Origin: Bacillus sp. M6-12
GTDB taxonomy: Bacteria; Bacillota; Bacilli; Bacillales; DSM-1321
NCBI RefSeq assembly: GCF_002860285.1
Contig: NZ_PGVF01000024.1
Span: forward strand, 1-60,667
DNA: 60,667 nucleotides
Reading direction: 5' to 3'
Shown: positions 43,457 to 51,658 of the stretch, one piece after another
Position numbering within the stretch: the stretch's first letter is position 1
Layout: the number at the start of each line of letters is the position of its first letter
Notes under the pieces: generated by a model
The model's database searches: none
What the model saw: only the letters and a program-made list of their open reading frames with translations
What the model was told of the DNA's origin: nothing
Made by a program: the position numbers and the translations under genes

Positions 43457-43957
43457 ATGCGTCGTATTGATCCTAATAAATTAGAACTTGAAGAGCGTGT
43501 AGTTACGGTTAACCGCGTAGCTAAGGTTGTTAAAGGCGGACGTCGTTTCCGTTTCACTGCACTTGTAGTTGTAGGAGACAAAAACGGTCATGTTGGATTT
43601 GGTACAGGTAAAGCACAAGAAGTACCTGATGCAATCCGTAAGGCAATCGAAGATGCAAAGAAAAACCTGGTCACTGTACCGATGGTAGGAACTACAATTC
43701 CTCACCTAGTGAACGGCCGCTTTGGTGCGGGACACATCCTTTTGAAGCCTGCTTCTGAAGGTACTGGAGTAATCGCTGGAGGTCCTGTTCGTGCGGTTCT
43801 TGAATTAGGCGGAATTAGCGATATTCTTTCTAAATCTCTAGGTTCCAACACACCAATCAACATGGTACGTGCTACATTGGACGGATTAAAGCAATTAAAA
43901 CGCGCTGAGGACGTAGCTAAGCTGCGTGGCAAATCAGTAGAAGAACTGTTAGGATAA
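43457..43957 (+). CDS. rpsE: 30S ribosomal protein S5
   Basis: S5 affects decoding accuracy and mRNA unwinding. The 166 residues start MRRIDPNKLELEERVVTVN. VVGDKNGHVGFGTGKAQEVP and the GHILLKPASEGTGVIAGGPV region follow. The spectinomycin loop (VKGGRRFRF) is of the sensitive type. It is 13 bases before rpmD. Confidence 0.97.
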   Translation: MRRIDPNKLELEERVVTVNRVAKVVKGGRRFRFTALVVVGDKNGHVGFGTGKAQEVPDAIRKAIEDAKKNLVTVPMVGTTIPHLVNGRFGAGHILLKPASEGTGVIAGGPVRAVLELGGISDILSKSLGSNTPINMVRATLDGLKQLKRAEDVAKLRGKSVEELLG

Positions 43958-43970
43958 GGAGGGAAATCAA

Positions 43971-44153
43971 ATGGCTAATAAATTAGAAATTACCCTCACT
44001 CGCAGCTTGATTGGTCGCCCTGAAGACCAACGCGTTACAGTTAACACACTGGGATTACGCAAAATGCATCAGACAGTTGTTCATGATGATAACCCTGCGA
44101 TTCGCGGTATGATTAACAAAGTTGCTCATCTTGTTACTGTAAAAGAGCAATAA
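43971..44153 (+). CDS. rpmD: 50S ribosomal protein L30
   Basis: This 60-residue protein is MANKLEITLTRSLIGRPEDQ, then the GLRKMHQTVVHDDNPAIRGM signature. The AAGGAGGG site directly follows the rpsE stop. The next gene, rplO, starts 31 bases on. Confidence 0.97.
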   Translation: MANKLEITLTRSLIGRPEDQRVTVNTLGLRKMHQTVVHDDNPAIRGMINKVAHLVTVKEQ

Positions 44154-44184
44154 AATAAATTCTCTCTAACAAGGAGGTGCCAAC

Positions 44185-44625
44185 ATGAAACTTCATGAAT
44201 TACAACCTACAGAAGGTTCTCGTAAAGAACGTAAACGTAAAGGTCGCGGTATCGGTTCTGGTAACGGTAAAACTGCTGGTAAAGGTCATAAAGGTCAAAA
44301 CGCCCGTTCCGGCGGCGGAGTACGCCTTGGTTTCGAAGGTGGTCAAACACCACTTTTCAGACGTTTGCCTAAACGCGGTTTCACTAACATTAACCGTAAA
44401 GACTACGCAATCGTTAACCTTGATACTCTAAACCGTTTCGAGGACGGAACTGAAGTAACACCTGCTCTTCTAGTTGAAACAGGTATTGTAAGCAATGAAA
44501 AAGCTGGAATTAAGATTCTGGCTAAAGGCAACGTCGAGAAAAAGCTTACTGTTAAAGCTCACAAATTCTCCTCTACTGCAAAAGAAGCGATCGAAGCTGC
44601 TGGCGGTAAAACTGAGGTGATTTAA
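44185..44625 (+). CDS. rplO: 50S ribosomal protein L15
   Basis: L15 is a late assembly protein of 146 residues. The basic, glycine-rich N-terminal arm (RKERKRKGRGIGSGNGKTAG and onward) threads into 23S rRNA, and the globular domain begins near 75. The stop overlaps the secY start by one base, TAATG. Confidence 0.97.
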   Translation: MKLHELQPTEGSRKERKRKGRGIGSGNGKTAGKGHKGQNARSGGGVRLGFEGGQTPLFRRLPKRGFTNINRKDYAIVNLDTLNRFEDGTEVTPALLVETGIVSNEKAGIKILAKGNVEKKLTVKAHKFSSTAKEAIEAAGGKTEVI

Positions 44626-45917
44626 TGTTTCGCACGATCTCCAATTTTATGCGCGTGGGTGATATCAGAAATAAGATCATTTTTACGCTTTTAATGTTGA
44701 TCGTATATCGCATCGGTACATTTATTCCTGTACCGAATGTGAATGCCGAACTGTTAAAAGCGCAAGATGAACTGAATGTTTTCGGGATCTTAAACACCTT
44801 CGGCGGTGGAGCACTGTATAACTTCTCTATCCTGGCGATGGGGATCATGCCTTACATTACGGCTTCTATCATTGTGCAGCTTCTGCAAATGGACGTAGTT
44901 CCAAAGTTTGCAGAATGGGCAAAGCAAGGTGAAGTTGGGCGCCGTAAGTTAGCTCAGTTTACCCGCTATGGTACGATTGTGCTTGGTTTTATCCAGGCTT
45001 TTGGTATGTCTTACGGATTCAATAATATGGCTGGAGGACAACTTATCAAAAATCCGGGTGTTGGAACGTACTTATTAATAGCGGTAGTTTTGACAGCAGG
45101 TACGGCTTTCTTAATGTGGTTAGGAGAGCTGATTACCTCCAAAGGAGTAGGAAATGGAATCTCCATCATAATCTTTGCTGGAATTGTAGCTGGCATACCT
45201 TCTACGGTAAATCAGATTTACGCTCAGCAGTTTGAAAATGCAGGGGAAAAGCTATTTATTAATATAGTAATTGTCCTATTGATACTCCTTGCTGTGATTG
45301 CAATTGTTGTTGGTGTAGTATTTATCCAGCAAGCACTTCGTAAGATTCCGATTCAATATGCAAAACGAGCTGCAGGACGCAGTCCGGTAGGCGGACAGTC
45401 CACTCACCTTCCATTAAAGGTAAATGCAGCTGGCGTTATCCCTGTTATCTTTGCAATGGCGTTTCTCATAACACCAACTACGATCGCTTCGTTCTTTGGT
45501 TCTAATGATGTAACGCTATGGATCCAAAAGACATTTGACTATAGCAAGCCAATCGGTATGTTAATCTATGTCGCTCTCATCATCGCTTTCTCTTATTTCT
45601 ACGCTTTCATTCAGGTTAATCCTGAACAAATGGCAGATAATTTGAAAAAGCAGGGTGGGTATGTTCCAGGAATCCGTCCTGGCAAAAGTACACAGGATTA
45701 TTTAACGCGTGTATTGTATCGTTTAACATTTGTAGGTTCGCTATTCTTAGCAGCCATTTCTGTTTTACCGGTCTTTTTCGTTTCGTTCGCTAATTTGCCT
45801 CAATCTGCTCAAATCGGCGGCACATCCTTACTAATTGTAGTAGGTGTTGCGCTAGATACAATGAAGCAGCTTGAATCCCAGTTAGTAAAACGTCACTATA
45901 AAGGCTTTATAAAATAA
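44625..45917 (+). CDS. secY: Preprotein translocase subunit SecY
   Basis: This is the central channel of the Sec translocon. The 430 residues carry ten hydrophobic membrane segments. Plug-region and signature stretches include NVFGILNTFGGGALYNFSIL and LGIMPYITASIIVQLLQMD-like sequence, and the cytosolic C5 loop has the conserved Arg in QVNPEQMADNLKKQGGYVPG. Its small partner SecE is encoded at 17.8 kb. Translation is coupled to rplO. Confidence 0.96.
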   Translation: MFRTISNFMRVGDIRNKIIFTLLMLIVYRIGTFIPVPNVNAELLKAQDELNVFGILNTFGGGALYNFSILAMGIMPYITASIIVQLLQMDVVPKFAEWAKQGEVGRRKLAQFTRYGTIVLGFIQAFGMSYGFNNMAGGQLIKNPGVGTYLLIAVVLTAGTAFLMWLGELITSKGVGNGISIIIFAGIVAGIPSTVNQIYAQQFENAGEKLFINIVIVLLILLAVIAIVVGVVFIQQALRKIPIQYAKRAAGRSPVGGQSTHLPLKVNAAGVIPVIFAMAFLITPTTIASFFGSNDVTLWIQKTFDYSKPIGMLIYVALIIAFSYFYAFIQVNPEQMADNLKKQGGYVPGIRPGKSTQDYLTRVLYRLTFVGSLFLAAISVLPVFFVSFANLPQSAQIGGTSLLIVVGVALDTMKQLESQLVKRHYKGFIK

Positions 45918-45927
45918 TGTGTTTTTT

Positions 45928-45972
45928 GGGAACTATGATGTTCCCTTAAACCCATTATGGAGTTTAAGGGGG
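45928..45972 (+). promoter_or_regulatory. adk leader with mutually exclusive hairpins
   Basis: Hairpin A pairs GGGAAC (45928-45933) with GTTCCC (45940-45945). Hairpin B pairs CCCTTAAAC (45943-45951) with GTTTAAGGG (45962-45970), burying the adk Shine-Dalgarno AAGGGGG. A and B share CCC at 45943-45945, so forming A frees the ribosome binding site. Confidence 0.55.
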
Positions 45973-45978
45973 ATTAGT

Positions 45979-46629
45979 GTGAATCTTGTATTAATGGGGC
46001 TACCGGGTGCCGGAAAGGGTACTCAGGCCGAAAGAATCGTAGAAAATTATGACATCCCTCATATCTCTACTGGAGATATGTTCCGAGCTGCTATTAAAGA
46101 TGGAACGGAACTTGGTTTAAAGGCAAAATCTTTTATGGATAAAGGCGAGCTTGTGCCTGATGAAGTCACAATCGGAATTGTCCGTGAAAGATTAAGTAAA
46201 TCGGACTGTGAGAAAGGCTTTCTGCTTGATGGCTTTCCGCGCACTGTCGCACAAGCTGAAGCACTTGAAAGCATCCTTTCAGACCTGCAACGCCGCATTG
46301 ACTTTGTTATCAACATTGATGTCGATAAAAGCATATTGATGGAAAGATTAACTGGCCGCCGTATTTGTAAGAACTGCGGAGCCACTTATCATCTTGTCTT
46401 CAATCCTCCGGCAAAAGAAGGAGTATGCGACCGCTGTGGCGGTGAACTTTATCAACGGGCTGATGATAATGAAGAAACGGTTCAAAACCGTTTAGATGTC
46501 AACTTAGCACAAACAGAGCCGCTTCTTAACTTCTATAAAGAAAAAGGCTATGTTCGCAACATTAATGGTCAAAAGCACATGGAAGAAGTGTTTGCAGATA
46601 TTCAGGAACTGCTTGGAGGATTGCGTTAA
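45979..46629 (+). CDS. adk: Adenylate kinase
   Basis: Adk interconverts AMP, ADP and ATP. The 216-residue long form has the P-loop GLPGAGKGTQAE at 7-18 and a zinc-binding lid with four Cys (CKNC ... CDRC), the Gram-positive type. I chose GTG 45979 behind AAGGGGG; frames open upstream but run through the leader hairpins. Its stop overlaps the map start (TAATG). Confidence 0.95.
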   Translation: MNLVLMGLPGAGKGTQAERIVENYDIPHISTGDMFRAAIKDGTELGLKAKSFMDKGELVPDEVTIGIVRERLSKSDCEKGFLLDGFPRTVAQAEALESILSDLQRRIDFVINIDVDKSILMERLTGRRICKNCGATYHLVFNPPAKEGVCDRCGGELYQRADDNEETVQNRLDVNLAQTEPLLNFYKEKGYVRNINGQKHMEEVFADIQELLGGLR

Positions 46630-47375
46630 TGATCATCTGTAAGACTCCGCGCGAGATTGAAATCATGCGTGAAGCAGGGCGAATTGTTGCTTTAACTCAT
46701 CAAGAGCTGAAGAAACATATCATTCCCGGGATCACAACGAAGGAGCTGGACGCAATTGCTGAAAGCTTTATTCGCAAACATGATGCATTCCCTTCATTTA
46801 AAGGGTATAATGGATTTCGCGGCAGCATTTGCGCATCTGTTAACAATGAACTTGTCCATGGCATTCCGGGCAGCCGGGTTCTTAATGAAGGCGATATAAT
46901 CAGCATCGATATTGGTGCTAAGTATAACGGTTATCATGGAGACTCAGCTTGGACGTACCCAGTGGGCAGCATTGATGAAGAGACTATGAGGCTCTTGGAT
47001 GTAACAGAAGAGTCATTATATAGAGGGCTACAAGAAGCCGTACCAGGTGTGCGTCTTTCAAATATCTCCCATGCAATTCAAACCTATGTCGAAGCCCGCG
47101 ATTTCTCAATCGTTCGTGAGTATGTAGGCCACGGAATTGGTCAAGACTTACATGAGGACCCTCAAATTCCTCACTATGGTCCACCCGATAAGGGCCCACG
47201 CTTAAAGCCGGGTATGGTACTTGCCGTTGAACCTATGGTCAACGCTGGAAGCCGGTATGTGAAAACCCTGGAGGATAACTGGACCGTTGTAACTATTGAC
47301 GGAAAAATGTGCGCCCACTTTGAACATACTATCGCAATCACTGAATCTGGGTTTGAGATTCTTACCAAACCATAA
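46629..47375 (+). CDS. map: Methionine aminopeptidase, type I
   Basis: This enzyme removes the N-terminal Met from new proteins. The 248 residues show the metal site as SIDIGAKYNGYHGDSAWTYP (two Asp), GHGIGQDLHEDP (His), AVEPM (Glu) and the final Glu in FEHTIAITE. The substrate His is in NNELVHGIP. It is coupled to adk by overlap, the order common to Bacillus. Confidence 0.96.
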   Translation: MIICKTPREIEIMREAGRIVALTHQELKKHIIPGITTKELDAIAESFIRKHDAFPSFKGYNGFRGSICASVNNELVHGIPGSRVLNEGDIISIDIGAKYNGYHGDSAWTYPVGSIDEETMRLLDVTEESLYRGLQEAVPGVRLSNISHAIQTYVEARDFSIVREYVGHGIGQDLHEDPQIPHYGPPDKGPRLKPGMVLAVEPMVNAGSRYVKTLEDNWTVVTIDGKMCAHFEHTIAITESGFEILTKP

Positions 47376-47389
47376 GTTAGGTGATAGGA

Positions 47390-47695
47390 TTGAAAGATGA
47401 AAAATCTAGTTTACGCATAGGGCAATTTGTTCTCATTACCCAAGGTCGAGATACTGGGAATTATGCAGTTGTTATCAGGTTGCTCGATGATAGGTTTGTT
47501 TTAATCGCTGATGGCACGAAACACCGGTTTCATGATCCTAAGCGTAAAAACCTTCAACATTTGCGTTTCCTTGATTGTATATCTCCGGAAGTTCGTAACA
47601 GTATCATAGAAACAGGTTATGTCACCAATGGGAAGCTTCGTTTCGCGGTTTCGAAATTTGTGAATGAACATGTTGCAAAAGAGAAGGGAGAATAA
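47390..47695 (+). CDS. KOW-domain RNA-binding protein (L14e-like)
   Basis: This small basic 101-residue protein has an N-terminal KOW motif (RIGQFVLITQGRDTGNYAVV), resembling archaeal/eukaryotic L14e-type KOW proteins conserved between map and infA in Bacillus. A ribosomal or RNA role is inferred only. I chose TTG 47390 with AGGTGAT at 47379-47385; the GTG at 47381 lies inside that site. It ends four bases before infA. Confidence 0.78.
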   Translation: MKDEKSSLRIGQFVLITQGRDTGNYAVVIRLLDDRFVLIADGTKHRFHDPKRKNLQHLRFLDCISPEVRNSIIETGYVTNGKLRFAVSKFVNEHVAKEKGE

Positions 47696-47699
47696 GTAG

Positions 47700-47918
47700 A
47701 TGGCGAAAGATGATGTAATTGAAGTAGAAGGGAAAGTTCAAGAGACTTTGCCTAATGCAATGTTTAAGGTAGAATTAGAAAATGGTCATACTGTATTAGC
47801 TCACGTATCCGGGAAAATTCGTATGCACTTCATTCGCATTTTGCCTGGGGATAGAGTCACTGTTGAGCTTTCACCTTATGATCTAACTCGCGGAAGAATC
47901 ACTTACCGATTTAAATAA
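47700..47918 (+). CDS. infA: Translation initiation factor IF-1
   Basis: This single OB-fold protein of 72 residues binds the 30S A site during initiation. MAKDDVIEVEGKVQETLPNA and HVSGKIRMHFIRILPGDRV are the family pattern. It lies between the KOW gene and rpmJ, all closely spaced. Confidence 0.97.
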   Translation: MAKDDVIEVEGKVQETLPNAMFKVELENGHTVLAHVSGKIRMHFIRILPGDRVTVELSPYDLTRGRITYRFK

Positions 47919-47954
47919 AGTAAGCTCCGATTTGTATAAGGAGGTTAGATAGCA

Positions 47955-48068
47955 ATGAAAGTCAGACCATCAGTAAAGCCAATCTGCGAAAAGTGCAAAG
48001 TAATCCGCAGAAGAGGCAAAGTAATGGTTATTTGCGAAAACCCTAAGCATAAACAAAAACAAGGCTAA
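47955..48068 (+). CDS. rpmJ: 50S ribosomal protein L36
   Basis: This 37-residue protein begins [20 protein letters not shown]. Cys11, Cys14, Cys27 and His32 form the zinc site of the C+ type. ATG 47955 follows AAGGAGG. It lies between infA and rpsM as usual. Confidence 0.96.
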
Positions 48069-48090
48069 TATTGAAGGAGGTGCTACTCAC

Positions 48091-48456
48091 ATGGCACGTA
48101 TTGCTGGTGTTGATATTCCACGTGACAAGCGTATTGTCATTTCATTAACATATATTTATGGTATTGGTAAGCAAACTGCAATTAAAGTTCTTTCAGAAGC
48201 TGGTGTTTCTGAAGATACTCGTGTACGCGATCTTACTGAAGACGAATTAAACAAAATTCGTGATATCGTTGATAAGCTAAAGGTAGAAGGTGACCTTCGC
48301 CGTGAAATTTCCCTAAACATCAAACGTCTTATGGAAATTGGTTCTTATCGTGGATTGCGTCATCGTCGCGGACTTCCTGTTCGTGGTCAAAATACAAAAA
48401 ACAACGCTCGTACGCGTAAAGGACCTCGCCGTACAGTAGCTAACAAGAAAAAATAA
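48091..48456 (+). CDS. rpsM: 30S ribosomal protein S13
   Basis: This 30S head protein forms intersubunit bridges. Its 121 residues are MARIAGVDIPRDKRIVISLT, a helix-two-turn-helix region, then the GLRHRRGLPVRGQNTKNNAR signature and a basic tail reaching P-site tRNA. It starts after GAAGGAGGTG. Confidence 0.97.
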   Translation: MARIAGVDIPRDKRIVISLTYIYGIGKQTAIKVLSEAGVSEDTRVRDLTEDELNKIRDIVDKLKVEGDLRREISLNIKRLMEIGSYRGLRHRRGLPVRGQNTKNNARTRKGPRRTVANKKK

Positions 48457-48478
48457 TCAGTAAAGGAGGGTACTTTTC

Positions 48479-48868
48479 ATGGCACGTAAAACTAATACAC
48501 GTAAACGTCGTGTAAAAAAGAATATTGAAACTGGTATTGCACATATTCGCTCTACTTTCAACAACACAATTGTTACGATTACTGATGCCCATGGTAATGC
48601 TATTTCATGGTCAAGTGCTGGAGCTTTAGGCTTTAGAGGATCTCGTAAATCCACTCCGTTCGCTGCACAAATGGCTGCTGAAACTGCTGCTAAAACTTCT
48701 ATGGAGCATGGCATGAAAACTCTTGAGGTAACTGTAAAAGGACCTGGAGCTGGTCGTGAGGCTGCAATCCGTGCACTACAGGCCGCTGGTCTTGAAGTTA
48801 CAGCTATCAGAGACGTTACTCCAGTTCCACATAACGGATGCCGTCCACCAAAACGTCGCCGTGTTTAA
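48479..48868 (+). CDS. rpsK: 30S ribosomal protein S11
   Basis: This 30S platform protein has 129 residues. A basic N-terminal tail precedes GIAHIRSTFNNTIVTITD; GPGAGREAAIRALQAAGLEV and the closing HNGCRPPKRRRV follow. A promoter-bearing gap separates it from rpoA. Confidence 0.97.
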   Translation: MARKTNTRKRRVKKNIETGIAHIRSTFNNTIVTITDAHGNAISWSSAGALGFRGSRKSTPFAAQMAAETAAKTSMEHGMKTLEVTVKGPGAGREAAIRALQAAGLEVTAIRDVTPVPHNGCRPPKRRRV

Positions 48869-48884
48869 TTTTTCTGTATAAATT

Positions 48885-48913
48885 TTGTATTGTTGTCTAT
48901 AATGGGATATAAT
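48885..48913 (+). promoter_or_regulatory. Possible rpoA promoter
   Basis: TTGTAT at 48885-48890, a 17-base spacer and TATAAT at 48908-48913. Another TATAAT at 48898-48903 lacks a -35. It would give a 130-base leader carrying the hairpin listed next. Confidence 0.55.
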
Positions 48914-48985
48914 ACAAATTTTGCGTTCTACAGAATTATTAAATCAGTTGTTGCGCATATTCGGGAACGTATATATGGGGAATTT

Positions 48986-49017
48986 CGGTTAGATGCGATT
49001 TTCGTATCTGCTAACCG
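48986..49017 (+). promoter_or_regulatory. Hairpin in the rpoA leader
   Basis: CGGTTA (48986-48991) pairs with TAACCG (49012-49017), and GATGCGA (48992-48998) with TCGTATC (49002-49008), leaving a TGC bulge and TTT loop. It has no T run. It ends 17 bases before the rpoA Shine-Dalgarno, so a feedback or RNA stability role is possible. Confidence 0.5.
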
Positions 49018-49049
49018 GGGTTTCGACGTTTTGAAGGAGGGTTTATTGG

Positions 49050-49994
49050 ATGATTGAAATAGAAAAACCAAAAATCGAAACGGTTGAAATCAACGATGAT
49101 GCCAAGTATGGCAAGTTCGTCGTGGAGCCACTTGAGCGTGGGTATGGTACAACTCTGGGTAACTCCTTACGTCGTATTCTATTATCCTCACTCCCAGGCG
49201 CTGCAGTAACAGCTATTCAAATCGATGGTGTGCTGCATGAGTTCTCAACAATTGAAGGCGTTGTAGAAGATGTTACTTCTATCATTCTGAATGTGAAGAA
49301 ATTAGCTCTCAAGATTTACTCCGATGAAGAAAAAACGCTTGAAATTGATGTGCAGGGTGAAGGTGTAGTTACGGCAGCTGACATTACGCATGACAGTGAC
49401 GTGGAAATTCTTAATCCGGATTTACACATTGCAACACTTGGCAGAAACGGCCAAATGCGTATGAGATTAACAGCCCGCCGTGGTCGCGGATATACACGTG
49501 CTGATAACAACAAACGTGACGATCAGCCAATTGGTGTAATTCCTATCGACTCCATTTACACTCCTGTATCACGTGTAACCTACCAGGTTGAAAATACTCG
49601 TGTAGGCCAAATGACAAACTACGATAAGCTCACACTTGATGTTTGGACTGATGGAAGCAATGGTCCGCAGGAAGCTGTTGCGCTTGGTGCCAAGATTTTA
49701 ACAGAGCATTTGAATATCTTTGTTGGTTTAACTGATGAAGCTCAAAATGCCGAAATCATGGTCGAAAAAGAGGAAGACCAAAAAGAAAAAGTTCTGGAAA
49801 TGACAATTGAAGAACTGGATCTTTCTGTTCGTTCTTATAACTGCTTAAAGCGTGCTGGAATCAATACCGTTCAAGAGCTTGCTCATAAAACGGAAGAAGA
49901 TATGATGAAAGTACGTAACCTGGGACGCAAATCCCTTGAAGAAGTAAAAGCAAAATTAGAAGAATTAGGCTTAGGTCTTAGAAAAGACGACTAA
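49050..49994 (+). CDS. rpoA: RNA polymerase alpha subunit
   Basis: The alpha dimer nucleates RNA polymerase assembly. The 314 residues comprise an N-terminal domain (FVVEPLERGYGTTLGNSLRR motif near 23-42), a linker, and a C-terminal domain from ~245 (DLSVRSYNCLKRAGINTVQE) that contacts UP elements and activators. It follows GAAGGAGGG. Confidence 0.97.
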   Translation: MIEIEKPKIETVEINDDAKYGKFVVEPLERGYGTTLGNSLRRILLSSLPGAAVTAIQIDGVLHEFSTIEGVVEDVTSIILNVKKLALKIYSDEEKTLEIDVQGEGVVTAADITHDSDVEILNPDLHIATLGRNGQMRMRLTARRGRGYTRADNNKRDDQPIGVIPIDSIYTPVSRVTYQVENTRVGQMTNYDKLTLDVWTDGSNGPQEAVALGAKILTEHLNIFVGLTDEAQNAEIMVEKEEDQKEKVLEMTIEELDLSVRSYNCLKRAGINTVQELAHKTEEDMMKVRNLGRKSLEEVKAKLEELGLGLRKDD

Positions 49995-50077
49995 TGACTA
50001 GTTAGCTCTGCTTACTAGCCATTTTGCTGTGAGCCTGATAACAGAATATCTTGATCAACAAAGGAGGGAATCTCTCA

Positions 50078-50440
50078 ATGGGTTACAGAAAGTTAGGACG
50101 CACTAGCTCACAACGTAAGGCTTTGTTACGTGATTTAACAACTGACCTTATCATTCATGAGCGTATTGAAACTACTGAAGCACGTGCTAAAGAATTACGT
50201 TCTGTTGTAGAAAAAATGATCACTCTTGGTAAGCGTGGTGACTTGCATGCACGCCGTCAGGCAGCAGCTTACGTTCGTAATGAAGTAGCTGATGCTGAAA
50301 AAGGCCAAGATGCGGTTCAAAAATTATTCAGCGATATCGCTCCACGTTATGAAGAACGCCAAGGCGGATACACTCGTATTATGAAGATGGGTCCACGCCG
50401 CGGAGACGGTGCACCAATCGTAGTTATCGAGTTAGTTTAA
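50078..50440 (+). CDS. rplQ: 50S ribosomal protein L17
   Basis: L17 is a 120-residue protein near the tunnel exit. MGYRKLGRTSSQRKALLRDL begins it, followed by the TTEARAKELRSVVEKMITLG motif. ATG 50078 has AAAGGAGGG upstream. It is the last gene of the S10-spc-alpha cluster. Confidence 0.97.
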   Translation: MGYRKLGRTSSQRKALLRDLTTDLIIHERIETTEARAKELRSVVEKMITLGKRGDLHARRQAAAYVRNEVADAEKGQDAVQKLFSDIAPRYEERQGGYTRIMKMGPRRGDGAPIVVIELV

Positions 50441-50451
50441 TAACAAACGTG

Positions 50452-50497
50452 AAAAGGGGCGGGACAGTTGAATACTAACTTGTCTTTGCCCTTTTTT
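50452..50497 (+). terminator. Terminator after rplQ
   Basis: AAAAGGGGC (50452-50460) pairs with GCCCTTTT (50488-50495), with an inner GACA/TGTC helix, and ends in a T run. It closes the ribosomal protein cluster. Confidence 0.8.
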
Positions 50498-50597
50498 CTT
50501 ATCTAATCAAACCACTGCACACCATTGTATCTTGCATAAAGAAATGCGCATTGCGGAGCGTTATGATGGCTGGAGAACGGAAACTAGTACCCTTCAC

Positions 50598-50728
50598 GTC
50601 TAGCTCTTGCACCCCTTCTCGCTTATAGAAAGCGAATGTTGTAACGGTCCTTATTTTTGCGGACAGGACCTTTAAGCTGCTCTTAATTTACCGGGTTAAT
50701 CCGGTGGAAGGGGTGCAGCGTTTTTTTA
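50598..50728 (+). other. Structured element upstream of ecfA1
   Basis: A perfect 11-bp stem, TGCACCCCTTC (50609-50619) with GAAGGGGTGCA (50708-50718), encloses three hairpins: CGCTT/AAGCG (50621-50635), GGTCCT/AGGACC (50647-50671) and ACCGG/CCGGT (50691-50706). It ends in a seven-T run. The head GTCTAGCTC matches the head of the repeats at 21653 and 9951. It is either a large terminator, a distant family member or a cis-regulatory RNA of the ECF operon. Confidence 0.6.
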
Positions 50729-50815
50729 TACCCAGAAATAAATCCAGATATGATAGAGACAAAAGGCAAATGTCCTTTGGCTTTTAAACAAGGCTTGGAT
50801 AGGGGAGGAAATGCT

Positions 50816-51658
50816 TTGACTAGAGAACAACTGGTGTCACTTGATAATATTGTTTTCAAATATGACGGCCAGGAACGCAATGCGATTGATCGTGTTTCAT
50901 TTGAAGTTTTAAAAGGGGAATGGCTGGCCATTGTAGGACACAATGGATCAGGCAAGTCAACGCTTGCCAAATTGTTAAACGGGCTGCAGTTTCCGGCGGA
51001 AGGCAAGATTGTTGTGAATGGCATGGAGCTGTCAGAAGAATCCGTTTGGGATGTGAGAAAGCGAATAGGTATGGTCTTTCAAAATCCCGATAACCAGTTT
51101 GTAGGGACGACTGTTCAGGATGATGTGGCTTTTGGTTTAGAAAACGCGGGCATCGAACCGGAAATTATGAGAGAACGGGTTAAGAATGCATTAAAGCGAG
51201 TTAAAATGGAACAATTTCTTAATCAAGAGCCGCACCATCTTTCCGGGGGGCAAAAGCAGCGTGTTGCGATTGCTGGTGTACTGGCTCTGCAGCCAGATAT
51301 CGTTATCCTTGATGAAGCGACTTCCATGCTTGACCCTAGAGGAAGAGAAGAAGTATTGGAGACGGTTAGAGAATTAAAGGAAGAAAATGTCCTGACTGTT
51401 ATATCCATTACTCATGATTTAGAGGAAGCGGCAAAAGCTGATCGGATGATTGTCATGAACAAAGGGACCGTTTATCGCGAGGGAACTCCCCGTGAAATTT
51501 TTGAGCTTGAGGAAGAACTTATCTCGCTGGGCCTTGATATTCCATTTTCAATCAAGCTGGCCAAGTCGCTCCGCAAAAATGGCGTTGAGGTAGAAGACAG
51601 GCAACTGACAGACGAAGAGTTGGTGAGAGAGTTATGCGTATTGTACTCCAGGATGTAG
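50816..51658 (+). CDS. ecfA1: ECF transporter ATPase EcfA1 (CbiO1)
   Basis: This is an ATPase of the shared energising module that drives many vitamin and metal S components. The 280 residues show Walker A GHNGSGKST, Q-loop GMVFQNPDNQFVG, signature LSGGQKQRVAIAG and a Walker B with LDEATSMLDP. I chose TTG 50816 with AGGGGAGGA at 50801-50809. The 3' end overlaps ecfA2 by 25 bases. Confidence 0.94.
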   Translation: MTREQLVSLDNIVFKYDGQERNAIDRVSFEVLKGEWLAIVGHNGSGKSTLAKLLNGLQFPAEGKIVVNGMELSEESVWDVRKRIGMVFQNPDNQFVGTTVQDDVAFGLENAGIEPEIMRERVKNALKRVKMEQFLNQEPHHLSGGQKQRVAIAGVLALQPDIVILDEATSMLDPRGREEVLETVRELKEENVLTVISITHDLEEAAKADRMIVMNKGTVYREGTPREIFELEEELISLGLDIPFSIKLAKSLRKNGVEVEDRQLTDEELVRELCVLYSRM

